Assembly: GCF_020639365.1 (NCBI RefSeq)
Contig: NZ_JAINUL010000001.1
Coordinates: 255,437-319,436, forward strand
DNA: 64,000 nt
Reading direction: 5' to 3'
Origin: Streptomyces flavotricini
GTDB taxonomy: Bacteria > Actinomycetota > Actinomycetes > Streptomycetales > Streptomycetaceae
A program made the position numbers and the translations under genes. The notes beneath the pieces are model-generated. The model searched no databases. It was not told where the DNA came from and saw nothing but the letters and a program-made list of their open reading frames with translations. Shown here piece after piece: positions 1-7,954 of this stretch; within the stretch, counting starts at the first letter, position 1; each line of letters starts with the position of its first letter.

Positions 1-1
1 C

Positions 2-400
2 GTGCGCGACGTGCTGTCGGCATACGGATTCCTCCGCGGGCTGCCCCGGCTGGCCGCGCTGTCCCTGCTCGAACGCAGCCCCGAGACCGGCGAACTCGTC
101 ATGGACGGCATCGCCGTCGACCCGGCCGGCCGGGGCAGGGGCGTCGGCAGCCTGCTGCTCACCGAGATCGCGGCCGTCGCGGCCGAACACGCCTGCTCGC
201 GCATCCGCCTGGACGTGATCGACGTCAATCCCCGCGCCCGCGCCCTGTACGAACGTCACGGCTTCGACGCCGTGCGCACCGAACAGACCCCGTACCTGAG
301 GGGCCTCATGGGGTTCGGCGCGGTGACTACGATGCATCGGGCCGTCCCCGCCCGTCCTGGCGAGGGCAACACCGGCAGCCTCGAGGAGCAGGAGCGATGA
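2..400 (+). CDS. GNAT family N-acetyltransferase, 5' end outside the window
   Basis: This is the C-terminal part of an acetyl-CoA-dependent N-acetyltransferase. The acetyl-CoA pyrophosphate loop reads GRGRGVGSLLL, followed by the usual helix and the late segment NPRARALYERHGF, where the Tyr acts as general acid in many GNAT proteins. The reading frame is open to the left edge, so the true start lies upstream. The stop overlaps the next start as ATGA, which implies translational coupling to the PaaX-type regulator. The substrate cannot be told from the sequence. Confidence 0.85.
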   Translation: MRDVLSAYGFLRGLPRLAALSLLERSPETGELVMDGIAVDPAGRGRGVGSLLLTEIAAVAAEHACSRIRLDVIDVNPRARALYERHGFDAVRTEQTPYLRGLMGFGAVTTMHRAVPARPGEGNTGSLEEQER

Positions 401-1329
401 CCAGCGGACCCGCGACGGACCCGGTCGCGCCCGAGATCGGGACGAGGACGCTCGTCTTCGCCCTCGTCCGTGAGGACGGCACGGTCGATGCCGGCGAACT
501 GTACGCCGTCGCCGAGGCCCTCGGCATGACGGACCAGCAGGTGCGGCTCTGCCTCAAGCGGCTCGTCGCCGAGGGCCGGTTCGTCCAGGAGGGCCGGGGC
601 CGCAAGGCACGCCTGCGGGTCACGGCCGACCCCACCGGAGCCGTCGCCCCCGACGTGGAGTACGTGCGTCACGCCTACCGGCAGGACCGGGGCCTCGCCC
701 CTTGGGACGGGGCCTGGCACCTGTTCGCCTTCGCCATCCCCGAGACCGCCCGGCAGGCCCGCGACACGCTGCGGGACGCCCTGCTCCACCTCGGTGCGGC
801 CCCCCTCCAGGGCGGTCTCTACGTCAGCGCCAACGCGATCGGCGAGATCGTCGAGGCACACGCGCGCCACCTCGGGGTACTCGGCTCCCTGACCCGTCTG
901 ACCAGCCGGGACCTGCGGCTCGGCGAAGAGGAGGACGCCACCCGGCTGGCCGCCCGGCTCTGGCCGCTGCAGCGGGTCGCCGCACGGTACGAGGAGCTGG
1001 CCGCGCTCGCCTCGGACCGCCTGGCCCGGCTGTCCGCGCCACGACCGCCCACCGGCACCGAGCGGCTGACGTACGCGATCGAGCTGGCCGCGGCCTTCAC
1101 CGCCGCCATGGAGCCCGACCCGCTGCTGCCGCCCGAACTGCTGCCCCAGCCCTGGCCCGGCAGCCGTGCACGCGCGCTGGCCGCGCAGTGCTGGGGCGCG
1201 TTGGCCGTCGGCGACGACGAGGACCCCGGGCGGCTGCGGCTGTTCCGCCTCTACGACGACGTGGTCGCCGCCCCGGCCACCGCCCCCGCGACCTCGCCCG
1301 CGCCGCCGCCGAAGCCCGCGGGAAGTTGA
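397..1329 (+). CDS. PaaX family transcriptional regulator
   Basis: This 310-residue protein has the PaaX layout: an N-terminal winged helix (about residues 15-70, with a basic GRGRKARLRV wing), then a central domain starting near PWDGAWHLFAFAIPE and a helical C-terminal domain. PaaX proteins usually repress catabolic operons and are relieved by acyl-CoA ligands; which ligand applies here is not visible. It overlaps the upstream acetyltransferase by 4 bp and converges on the next gene, with the two stop codons directly abutting at 1329/1330. The C-terminus ends in a Pro/Ala-rich tail. Confidence 0.85.
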   Translation: MTSGPATDPVAPEIGTRTLVFALVREDGTVDAGELYAVAEALGMTDQQVRLCLKRLVAEGRFVQEGRGRKARLRVTADPTGAVAPDVEYVRHAYRQDRGLAPWDGAWHLFAFAIPETARQARDTLRDALLHLGAAPLQGGLYVSANAIGEIVEAHARHLGVLGSLTRLTSRDLRLGEEEDATRLAARLWPLQRVAARYEELAALASDRLARLSAPRPPTGTERLTYAIELAAAFTAAMEPDPLLPPELLPQPWPGSRARALAAQCWGALAVGDDEDPGRLRLFRLYDDVVAAPATAPATSPAPPPKPAGS

Positions 1330-2256
1330 TCAGCAGGGGCTCCGGCCGGAGCGACCGGCAAGCCGCGCGTCGGACCGACCGGCACGCTCCGCCGCCGCGG
1401 CCGGGGGCCGCGACGCCGACGGAACGAGTGCGTTCAGGGCGGCGTCCCGGTAGGCGAAGTCAGCGGGCATCCGCAGGATCAGCTGCTGCTCCTCACGCTC
1501 GAACCGTCCGCCGTGGCCGGGCCGACTCGTGGCGCTGCCGCGGTGCGCCGCCAGTTCCACCGTGAGCCTGTGGATCCGTCGGGCCGCCTCGTCGGCGAGC
1601 GCCTGGGCGTCATCGCTTTCCCGCTCGGCCCGGATACGGGCGGCGACGGCCTCCGTGTGCTGTTCGCGCAAGGCAGCGATCTCGTGCGTGAGCTCCGCGA
1701 CCCGCTGCTGGTCGTCGGCGGAGCCGGCGGCCAGGGCGTCGAGCCGGCGGCCGTAGTCGCTCATCTGGTTCGTGGTCTGGCCGAGCATGGCGTAGAGGAC
1801 CAAGGCCACCTTCTGGGCGTTGTCACGCTCCAGGATGCTGTCAGCGTAGGCCTGTTGGAGCCGGGCCGGCTCACCCCGGACCGTGATGACCCGGCTCCGG
1901 GCGGCGACGACGTCGGTGGCAGCCGCGGAGCCGGCGGCACCCGGGGCGGCCCAGATCTCCTGGACCGCCGCCCGGCGCCGGGCGGAGACCTCGTAGCTGT
2001 CGGAGCACGCGTCCGCGAGGGCCTCTGCGGTGCTGACGGTGAGACCGACACCTGCGGGCCAGTCGTAGAGCCGGTGCCGACTGGGAAGGGTATGGTCCGC
2101 GAAGTGCTCGGGCGTCAGTGCGCGGGCCAGGTCGGAGACGCGCAGCCCCTCCTCGTCGAGCCAGGTGCGCAGCGCGCCGGCCAGCTTGTTGGCGCGTTCG
2201 CCGGTGCCCCCCAGCGCACCCCAGGGACGTCCGTTGCGCCGCGCACTCGCTGCCAC
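1330..2256 (-). CDS. Actinomycete HTH-type protein with C-terminal coiled coil
   Basis: The N-terminal third looks like a helix-turn-helix domain that lets a rule set be chosen by name (residues about 20-75, LRVSDLARALTPEHFAD onwards). It is followed by a long Glu/Arg/Ala-rich coiled coil (about residues 145-245) and a Pro/Arg-rich tail. Streptomyces genomes carry many such uncharacterised proteins. I chose the GTG at 2256, just after an AAGGGGG sequence, because the longer frame would begin with TTG inside the 13-bp inverted repeat described at 2266-2307. Function is unknown; a DNA-binding role is inferred from the HTH only. Confidence 0.7.
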   Translation of the reverse strand: MAASARRNGRPWGALGGTGERANKLAGALRTWLDEEGLRVSDLARALTPEHFADHTLPSRHRLYDWPAGVGLTVSTAEALADACSDSYEVSARRRAAVQEIWAAPGAAGSAAATDVVAARSRVITVRGEPARLQQAYADSILERDNAQKVALVLYAMLGQTTNQMSDYGRRLDALAAGSADDQQRVAELTHEIAALREQHTEAVAARIRAERESDDAQALADEAARRIHRLTVELAAHRGSATSRPGHGGRFEREEQQLILRMPADFAYRDAALNALVPSASRPPAAAAERAGRSDARLAGRSGRSPC

Positions 2257-2265
2257 CCGCCCCCT

Positions 2266-2307
2266 TGTCCCGGACAACCCGCACTCCGGCGGGAGTTGTC
2301 CGGGACA
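2266..2307. promoter_or_regulatory. Double palindrome upstream of the HTH gene (probable operator)
   Basis: Arms TGTCCCGGACAAC (2266-2278) and GTTGTCCGGGACA (2295-2307) are perfect reverse complements separated by 16 bases. Each arm is itself part of a 13-base palindrome of the form TTGTCC-S-GGACAA, so the region carries two copies of one dyad site. It sits immediately upstream of the start of the minus-strand HTH gene. Autoregulation is inferred, not shown. Confidence 0.6.
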
Positions 2308-2396
2308 GGCGCCCGCGCTCGGTGCGCGCCCATCCGATCCGGGCCACGGTCAGGGTGTCAACCCAGTCGCTCCGATCTGCCTTCCGGGAGTCACCG

Positions 2397-2548
2397 ATGG
2401 ACACCACCGACCGCGCACCGCACGAGCGCACCCCCGAGAACCGGGCCGCAGCTTGCGCATCCAGGCCGCCCCGACCCTCACTGCTGCCGTGCTCTCCGGT
2501 ATCGCCCGGGCCGTCGCCTCCTGGGTCTTGTCCCGTCCGGAGGGCTGA
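2397..2548 (+). pseudogene. Small ORF with probable frameshift
   Basis: An ATG at 2397 has a well-placed GGGAG six bases upstream and starts MDTTDRAPHERTPENR. About 50 bases later the coding-looking sequence moves to another frame (SLRIQAAPTLTAAVLSG), which runs to a TGA at 2548. The second part has the alternating hydrophobic character of small Streptomyces proteins. I infer a roughly 50-residue gene broken by a one-base indel or a sequencing error. No function is known. The rest of the gap from 2257 to 2586 holds the operator region and nothing else I recognise. Confidence 0.3.
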
Positions 2549-2586
2549 GGGAAGGGGGTGTGGCCGCCCGCCGGGCGGCCGGCTGG

Positions 2587-3192
2587 TCATCCGGAACGCC
2601 GGTCCCGCGCGCCGAGGGCGGCGACGACCTCCGCGGTCGTGCTGACCTTGCCGATGCGCGGGAAGATCTTGGCGAACGAGTGGGCGTGGGAGGCGGCATC
2701 CATGTCGGCGGTCGCGTCCTCGGCGAAGACCAGCGAGTAGCTGTGCTCCCAGGCCGTACGGGCGGTGGACTCGACGCCCACGCTCGTGGAGATGCCGGCC
2801 AGGACGATCCTGTGCACACCGCGACGGCGCAGCTGGAGGTCGAGCTCGGTCCCGGTGAAGGCGCCCCAGTGGCGCTTGGTCACGACCACGTCGCCGAGGG
2901 CGGCGAGCTCGGCGGGGATCTCCGAGAACGCGGCGGGCGGGGCGGTGGCCGGGCCCGGGCGGTCGACGTCGGTGGTGGGCAGATCACCGCCGTCGGGTGA
3001 CCAGGCGACCCTGACCAGCACCACGGGCAGCTTCTGCGCGCGGAACGCCCCGGCGAGCGCGACGGCGTTCGCGAGGATCTCCTCGGCGGGCCTGGTGGTC
3101 GGCAGCGCCAGGATGCCCTGCTGGAGGTCGATGAGGACCAGGGCGGTGCCGTCGTCGAGGGTCAGGGTGGTGCGGTCGGCTGCGGCGGTCAT
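2587..3192 (-). CDS. Isochorismatase-fold (cysteine hydrolase family) protein lacking the usual Cys
   Basis: The protein is 201 residues with the isochorismatase/nicotinamidase fold. The Asp of the triad (ALVLIDLQQG, about D22) and the Lys (VVVTKRHWGAF, about K106) are present. The position normally held by the nucleophilic Cys reads GISTSVGVESTAR, with Gly at about 139. This variant is seen in YcaC-like and related sequences, so hydrolase activity is uncertain. I chose the ATG at 3192 because AGGAG lies just upstream; the longer open frame starts in non-coding-looking sequence. Substrate unknown. Confidence 0.8.
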   Translation of the reverse strand: MTAAADRTTLTLDDGTALVLIDLQQGILALPTTRPAEEILANAVALAGAFRAQKLPVVLVRVAWSPDGGDLPTTDVDRPGPATAPPAAFSEIPAELAALGDVVVTKRHWGAFTGTELDLQLRRRGVHRIVLAGISTSVGVESTARTAWEHSYSLVFAEDATADMDAASHAHSFAKIFPRIGKVSTTAEVVAALGARDRRSG

Positions 3193-3516
3193 CTGGACTC
3201 CTGCGGTCGGTCCGGGATTCACGGTCCTGCCCATGAAACCCGGACCGTACGCCGGATGCGGACCGGTCCCGTCGACCGGCGTGGCGGCGATGGCGACGGC
3301 GACGACCCGCCGGTAGCTCTTCGGCGGCAACCCTCCAGGATCTGAACGTGAGTTCGAGTCCAAGGAAAGACCGGCCCGCCCTGACCTCGGCGCCGACCGG
3401 GGCGGAACTGCCGGGCTGGTACTGAACCCTGGCGGAACCCTCGGCGCTCGTTGGCGGTGACGGCGCGGCTTTCCGCCGCACTCGAGAGTACGGCGCGCCG
3501 CTCCATGGCCTCACCG
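3193..3516. other. Intergenic gap
   Basis: This stretch of 324 bases lies between the isochorismatase-like gene and the end of the LysR gene, which share the minus strand. I see no conserved coding frame, strong hairpin or clear operator. It presumably contains the promoter of the downstream isochorismatase-like gene. Confidence 0.5.
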
Positions 3517-4422
3517 TCACCCTCGGGGGGCTTCGAGATGTCGTACGAGTTCCTCGACGAACACCTCCAGGTGGGAGGGGAGTTCGCCCGTGCGAGTGGC
3601 GCAGAACCAGGTCCGGGTCAGCGGCTTCGCCCCGATCTGCACCAGGGCGAGGCCGTGCGAGGCCACGTACGGGGCGGCCACCCAGTTGGGCAGGACCGTC
3701 ACCCCTTGGCCGCCCGCCACCATCTCGACGACCAGGTCGGTCACCACGGGCATCGTGGCGATCCGGCCGGGCCGGGCTCCGGCGGGGATCGGCAGCGGCA
3801 ACGACGGGATGCGCTTCTGGTCGTAGAAGTCGTAGAGGACCAGGTCGACCCCGTCGAAGTCGCGGGCGGTCAGGTACTTGCGGCCGGCCCAGGCGTGCCC
3901 GGCAGGCACCACGGCCAGCATCTCGTCGTCGAAGAGCCGGGTCAGCGACACCCGGTCCATCTGCACGTCGGGTTTGGTGACGAGCGCGACGTCGACCAGG
4001 TCGGCGAGAAGCGCCGGGACCGGTGCGTCGTCGGCGACGGTCTCGATGCGCACGTCGATGCCCGGCTCCCGCTCGCGGAAGGCGCGCAGCACGGGCGGCA
4101 GCCACGGGAAGGTGGTGCTGCACTGCGCGGTGAAACGGACCCGCCGGTCGCGGCCCTCGCGGATTTCCCGGAGGTCGCGGGTGGCCGATTCCAGTTCGGC
4201 GAGGACGTGCCGGGCGGCCACGAGCAGCCGGCGGCCGGCGGCGTTCGGCACCAGCCGGCGGCCCTCGCGATCGAACACGGCCATGCCGAGGCGGGCTTCC
4301 AGCCGGGTCAGCCGCTGGCTGAGGGCCGGCTGACTGACGTAGAGCCGCTCGGCGGCGGCGGTCAGCGAGCCGGCTTCGGCCGTGGCGTCGAGGAGCTCCA
4401 GGTCACGCAGGTCCATGTCCAT
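3517..4422 (-). CDS. LysR family transcriptional regulator
   Basis: This 301-residue protein has an N-terminal winged HTH (residues about 4-63, LRDLELLDATAEAGSLTAAA followed by the typical SQPALSQRLTRLE recognition region) and a periplasmic-binding-protein-like effector domain. It is divergent from the SDR gene at 4541, the standard arrangement in which a LysR protein controls its neighbour. The start at 4422 is supported by the HTH lying at the usual distance; an alternative ATG is at 4416. The inverted CATAAC/GTTATG repeat between the genes is a candidate binding site. Confidence 0.9.
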   Translation of the reverse strand: MDMDLRDLELLDATAEAGSLTAAAERLYVSQPALSQRLTRLEARLGMAVFDREGRRLVPNAAGRRLLVAARHVLAELESATRDLREIREGRDRRVRFTAQCSTTFPWLPPVLRAFREREPGIDVRIETVADDAPVPALLADLVDVALVTKPDVQMDRVSLTRLFDDEMLAVVPAGHAWAGRKYLTARDFDGVDLVLYDFYDQKRIPSLPLPIPAGARPGRIATMPVVTDLVVEMVAGGQGVTVLPNWVAAPYVASHGLALVQIGAKPLTRTWFCATRTGELPSHLEVFVEELVRHLEAPRG

Positions 4423-4466
4423 AACGCTGGATTATCACATGCTCCAAATTCCGTCGTGGTGTTATG
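4420..4466. promoter_or_regulatory. Divergent LysR-SDR promoter region with inverted CATAAC/GTTATG
   Basis: CATAAC at 4420-4425 and GTTATG at 4461-4466 form an inverted repeat flanking an unusually A+T-rich segment (GGATTATCACATGC) in the 118-base gap between the LysR start and the SDR start. LysR proteins commonly bind such dyads in divergent promoters. The assignment is inferred from position and symmetry. Confidence 0.4.
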
Positions 4467-4540
4467 AGTTGAGGGCCCATAGGTTCGGGGTGTCAGCCGG
4501 ACGAACCGATTCGGCGATCCACCCCCGAAAGGCGCTCACC

Positions 4541-5272
4541 ATGACCACTGCCCTCATCACCGGATCCTCCAGCGGCATCGGCCTGGACATAGCGCGGGCC
4601 TTCCTGGCGAGCGGCGCGAACGTCGTCCTGAACGGCCGGGACGCCGACCGCCTCGCCAAGGCCGCCGCCTGCCTCGGCCACCCGGAGCGGACCGCATGGG
4701 CCGCCGGAAGCATCGCCGACCGGGGGACGGGCGAGGCCCTCGTCCGTACGGCGCTCGAACGCTTCGGCCGTATCGACGTGCTGGTCAACAACGCGGGGAC
4801 CTTCGCGTCCAAGCCCTTCACCGAGGTCACGGAAGCCGAACTCGACGGCTTCCTGACGGGCAACCTCAAGGGCACCTACCTCACCACCCAGGCCGTGGTG
4901 CGGGCCCTGCGCACGCAGGGCGAGGGCGGCAGCATCATCAACATCGGCACCGTCCTCGTGGACCACGGGCTGGCCGGCTTCCCTGCCAGCGCGCCGGTCG
5001 TCAGCAAGGCCGGGGTGCACGGGCTGACCACGAGCCTGGCCGCGGAACTGGCGGCCGACGGCATCCGCGTCAACCTCGTGGCACCCGGCATCATCCGCAC
5101 CCCTCTGCACGAGGGCTCCGACGTGGACTCCTTCGGCGGACTCGCCCTCCTCGACCGGGTCGGCGAGGCCTCGGAGATCGCCGAGGCCGTGCTGTACCTG
5201 GCGGGCGCGGGCTTCGTCACGGGCCACGCCCTGCGCGTGGACGGCGGCCACGTCACCGGCCGGACCCTCTGA
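4541..5272 (+). CDS. SDR family oxidoreductase with altered catalytic motif
   Basis: This 243-residue short-chain dehydrogenase/reductase-like protein has the dinucleotide-binding loop TGSSSGIG (residues 7-14), NNAG at 83-86 and the C-terminal VAPGIIRTP segment. In the active-site region the sequence is ASAPVVSKAG: Lys156 is kept, but the residue four positions before it, normally the catalytic Tyr, is Pro, and no Ser is seen at the usual upstream position. It therefore may not be a classical reductase. The ATG at 4541 matches the family start; the longer open frame is upstream DNA. It is probably controlled by the divergent LysR gene. Confidence 0.85.
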   Translation: MTTALITGSSSGIGLDIARAFLASGANVVLNGRDADRLAKAAACLGHPERTAWAAGSIADRGTGEALVRTALERFGRIDVLVNNAGTFASKPFTEVTEAELDGFLTGNLKGTYLTTQAVVRALRTQGEGGSIINIGTVLVDHGLAGFPASAPVVSKAGVHGLTTSLAAELAADGIRVNLVAPGIIRTPLHEGSDVDSFGGLALLDRVGEASEIAEAVLYLAGAGFVTGHALRVDGGHVTGRTL

Positions 5273-5524
5273 GCCGCGGCTGGTGTCGTACGCCGATGTC
5301 GTGAGCACCCGTCAGGGCGGGCCCACGGCCCACAAGGCCGAGATGGTTCGCCGGACATGAACGACGCGAGCGCGAGCACGAACCGATCCGGCGCGACGGC
5401 GTCGGATCGGTCGGCGAGGTATCGGGAGGGCACAAGGTGGCCCTGCGGATGCTTCTCCCGTCCGTCCCGGTCCCGAAGCGGTGGACGGAAACGAAGGATC
5501 CGGCCCGGACCGGTTTCGGGCGCG

Positions 5525-5824
5525 CTACCCGGCGGCCACGACTTCGCCGGCCGTGACCTGGGGAGGTTCGGGCAGCAGAGAGGCGAGGCGGTCCCGTACG
5601 AATTCCGCCGCCCTCCTGATCGACTCTTCGGCCCCCGCCTGGTCTTCAAAGACGCTGGTGGAGACCATCACTCCATCTCCTGCGTCAATCCAGTAGTAGG
5701 CCACGAATCCGGGCACTCGGCGCAGAAGGGAAACGAATCCCTCGTCCACGCGGCGTCCCGCCTCGGCAGGATCAGTCACCCCTGCGTACCGTCGAACCAC
5801 TGCGTACACCGCTGATCTCCTCAT
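5525..5824 (-). CDS. ABM-like (antibiotic biosynthesis monooxygenase fold) small protein
   Basis: This protein of 99 residues starts RRSAVYAVVRRYAG and continues with a dimeric alpha/beta-barrel pattern (VPGFVAYYWIDAGDG, then VMVSTSVFEDQAGAEES). Such small ferredoxin-like-fold proteins include heme-degrading and quinone monooxygenases, but many have no known activity. The ATG at 5824 is the first codon from which the fold reads cleanly; only a weak GG-rich ribosome site precedes it. It is divergent from the small membrane protein at 6082. The gap 5273-5524 downstream contains nothing I recognise. Confidence 0.65.
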   Translation of the reverse strand: MRRSAVYAVVRRYAGVTDPAEAGRRVDEGFVSLLRRVPGFVAYYWIDAGDGVMVSTSVFEDQAGAEESIRRAAEFVRDRLASLLPEPPQVTAGEVVAAG

Positions 5825-6081
5825 TGGCCCCAAGGCAACCTGGCACGGAACGACATACCCCCACCGCGCGCTTCTCGCTCGGGGGACGCCCGGAGGGCAC
5901 TCGGACAGGCGCATCACCCGTGGCAGCCGCACGGGCACCCCGGACGACGCCGACCAGCTTGCGAGGACGTCGGGTGAGCCCGCTCCGGCCAGACCGCCGA
6001 CGACCGCAGGAGCAGCACTTCGCACACATGGCCCGGCGCGCACGGGGCACACGGTCGGCACCGATCGAAAGGAGCCCTTCC

Positions 6082-6264
6082 ATGCTGGGCATCGCCGCCG
6101 CAGTCCTCTTCTTCATCGCGTTCCTCCTCAACGCCGCCGACATCGCCACCAACGATGTCCTGAGCTCGACCAACCTCATGCTGATCGGTCTCGCCGCACT
6201 CGCGCTGCACGTCGCCGGCATCGGCGGCACGCGACCTGCCCGCGGCTGGGGCCGCAGACGCTGA
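6082..6264 (+). CDS. Small two-helix membrane protein
   Basis: This 60-residue protein has two hydrophobic segments, AAAVLFFIAFLLNAADIA (about residues 5-22) and LMLIGLAALALHVAGI (about 33-48), followed by a basic tail. AAAGGAG lies seven bases before the ATG, supporting this start over the longer frame. Very similar tiny membrane proteins recur in Streptomyces, where they are annotated only as hypothetical. No partner gene is evident. Confidence 0.7.
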   Translation: MLGIAAAVLFFIAFLLNAADIATNDVLSSTNLMLIGLAALALHVAGIGGTRPARGWGRRR

Positions 6265-6572
6265 CGGCCGTGAGCGGCAGCTCGTCGGCCTGCTCGCCGG
6301 GCCCGGCCCCCACCCCGGGACGGGTCCGGCCACGCTCCGTACCCCGGCGTCCTCGCGCGCCGGGTGGCCACGGCGACGGCGCCCGCCAGGTGGGCCCGAG
6401 CAGCTCGCCGCATGAGGTCCGGCGCTCCTCCCCGCTCGTGTCGCCGCGCACACCGAGGTCGTGGGCTGCTTCAAGGGGCCCATTGGAGGCAGCTGCCGTG
6501 GTTGAGGGGTTTGAAACACGACACCGGGGCATCCACACGACTCAGCCCTTGTCAGCCGACAGGAGACAGCAA
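6265..6572. other. Intergenic gap
   Basis: This stretch of 308 bases lies between two plus-strand genes. Apart from the AGGAG ribosome-binding site at 6561 for the following GTG start, I see no conserved ORF, hairpin or repeat. Confidence 0.5.
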
Positions 6573-6881
6573 GTGACCACCTACGTCATCACCGTTCCCG
6601 GCACGTTCCTGACGGACGTCGACGACGCAGCACGCTCCGAGCTGGCCAGGAGGCTGGCCTCGCACCACACCGACCTGAGCGAGACCGAGGACGTGGAACT
6701 GCTCACGGTCCACGAGGGCGGCACCTTCTCCGTCCGGCTCGAGGTCGAGGCCCCGGACCGCGCCACGGCCGAGGACGACGCCGTCCGCCTGCTGGCCGGG
6801 ACCCTCGAGGAACTGGGACTGCCGGAGAAGGACGCGCCCCTGGGGCCGCCGGCGGTCACCGGCGTCGACGGTGATTTCTGA
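6573..6881 (+). CDS. Hypothetical protein
   Basis: This 102-residue acidic protein starts at a GTG with AGGAG seven bases upstream. The sequence alternates beta-like and helical stretches (TTYVITVPGTFL, then FSVRLEVEAPD, then a helix ending LAGTLEELGL), consistent with a small compact alpha/beta fold. There is no signal peptide, membrane segment or metal motif. I do not recognise the family. It precedes the terpene synthase remnant on the opposite strand. Confidence 0.65.
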   Translation: MTTYVITVPGTFLTDVDDAARSELARRLASHHTDLSETEDVELLTVHEGGTFSVRLEVEAPDRATAEDDAVRLLAGTLEELGLPEKDAPLGPPAVTGVDGDF

Positions 6882-7002
6882 GGCCTTTCGGGCCCGCCGC
6901 ACCTGAACGCCGCGCCGGGGCAGGGCGGTCGCTTCCTCCCCGCCCGGCTCCCCGCTGACGGCGGGGTGGCCGGCGGCGGCTCCAGGGCGCCCGGCGTCGG
7001 GG

Positions 7003-7600
7003 TCAGACGCCGGCCGGCCGAGGCGCGACCGGGCTACGCCTGATCCGCGGGCCGCCGTCCGGAGGGACAAGACCCCAGGCGCCTTCGAACAGGGCGTTTT
7101 CCCTGTCGTACGAAATGATGGTGTGGAAGTCCGGGACGGTGCCGGTGCTGCGCTGGATGACCTCGATCCGCATGGCGTCGAAGGTCCTGATGAGCTCAGA
7201 CCGGAACCGGACGGCCCAGCCCTGGGACATGCGCCGCTGTGAGGTCTGCCAGAGGTTGTCCATGGTCCGGGCGAGGGGGTGGTCGTCCGCGGTGGTGCCG
7301 GTGTTCGCGGTGAGAACTCCCGCCAGCCGCGCGGTGAAGGCATCGTGCTCGGCAAGGGGAAGGGCCGTCAGGTGATCGTCGATCGCTCCGGACCAAGCCA
7401 GCCAGCAGCAGCCGGGGGCGAGACCGTCCGGACCGGCTTCGGGCGTGGTGCGTGCCGCGAGTTCCACCAGGTCCCACGCGCGGATGCACGCCTGCTCCTG
7501 CGGCGTACGGGCGAGGCCGACGTCCACAAGGCGAGCTCCGGCCTGCGGAACCATGCGGTGTGCGGGGGGGGTACGGCGTCTCCTCCGGCGATCGAGGTGG
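7003..7600 (-). pseudogene. Terpene synthase remnant, frameshifted and truncated
   Basis: The translated segment RTPQEQACIRAWDLVELAA, with CCWLAWSGAIDDHL after it, matches the N-terminal half of class I terpene cyclases, with IDDHL at the position of the first Asp-rich motif. The later NSE/DTE magnesium motif and the whole C-terminal half are absent. The N-terminus (HTAWFRRPELA) lies in a different frame: at about 7531 the DNA reads GCCTTGTGGAC where a G appears to be missing. A G8 run near 7565 adds doubt about the upstream frame. It directly follows the P450 remnant, as in typical synthase/P450 pairs. Confidence 0.75.
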
Positions 7601-7610
7601 TGCTGCGGTG

Positions 7611-7920
7611 CCCGGCCGGAGGGCGAGGCCGCGCGGTGACGCGGATCCGCCCGCGCGGGGTCAGTGCCGCCCCCGGCGCGGGACGGCACTGGTGCCCGGG
7701 GACGGGGCGCGGATGCCGGCGGGCGGCGATGGCGGCCAGGGCCAGGGTGGCCTCGGTCATTCCGAAGGTGTCGCCGATGCACTTGCGGGCGCCGCCTCCG
7801 AAGGCGAGGAAGGCGTCACGGGGCGGAGTCGGGGCGCGCCGGGGGTCCCACGAACATCGGCGGAGAGACCGGGCCACCCCGGAACGCGCCCGGGCCGGTG
7901 AAGAGCAGCGCACCGAGGTG
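7611..7920 (-). pseudogene. Cytochrome P450 C-terminal remnant
   Basis: The segment DAFLAFGGGARKCIGDTFG carries the P450 heme-binding signature with Cys encoded near 7781, preceded by WDPRRAPTPPR and followed by the usual helix L and the RPVPGHQCRPAPGAALTPRG tail. Upstream of the heme motif the pre-signature sequence (LLFTGPG) is in another frame with a stop between, and the MarR gene begins where most of the P450 should be. About three quarters of the gene is missing. It is a remnant of a terpene synthase/P450 operon. Confidence 0.75.
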
Positions 7921-7954
7921 GGCGGCGGGGGCACCCGCGGTGGGCGGCAGGGCT

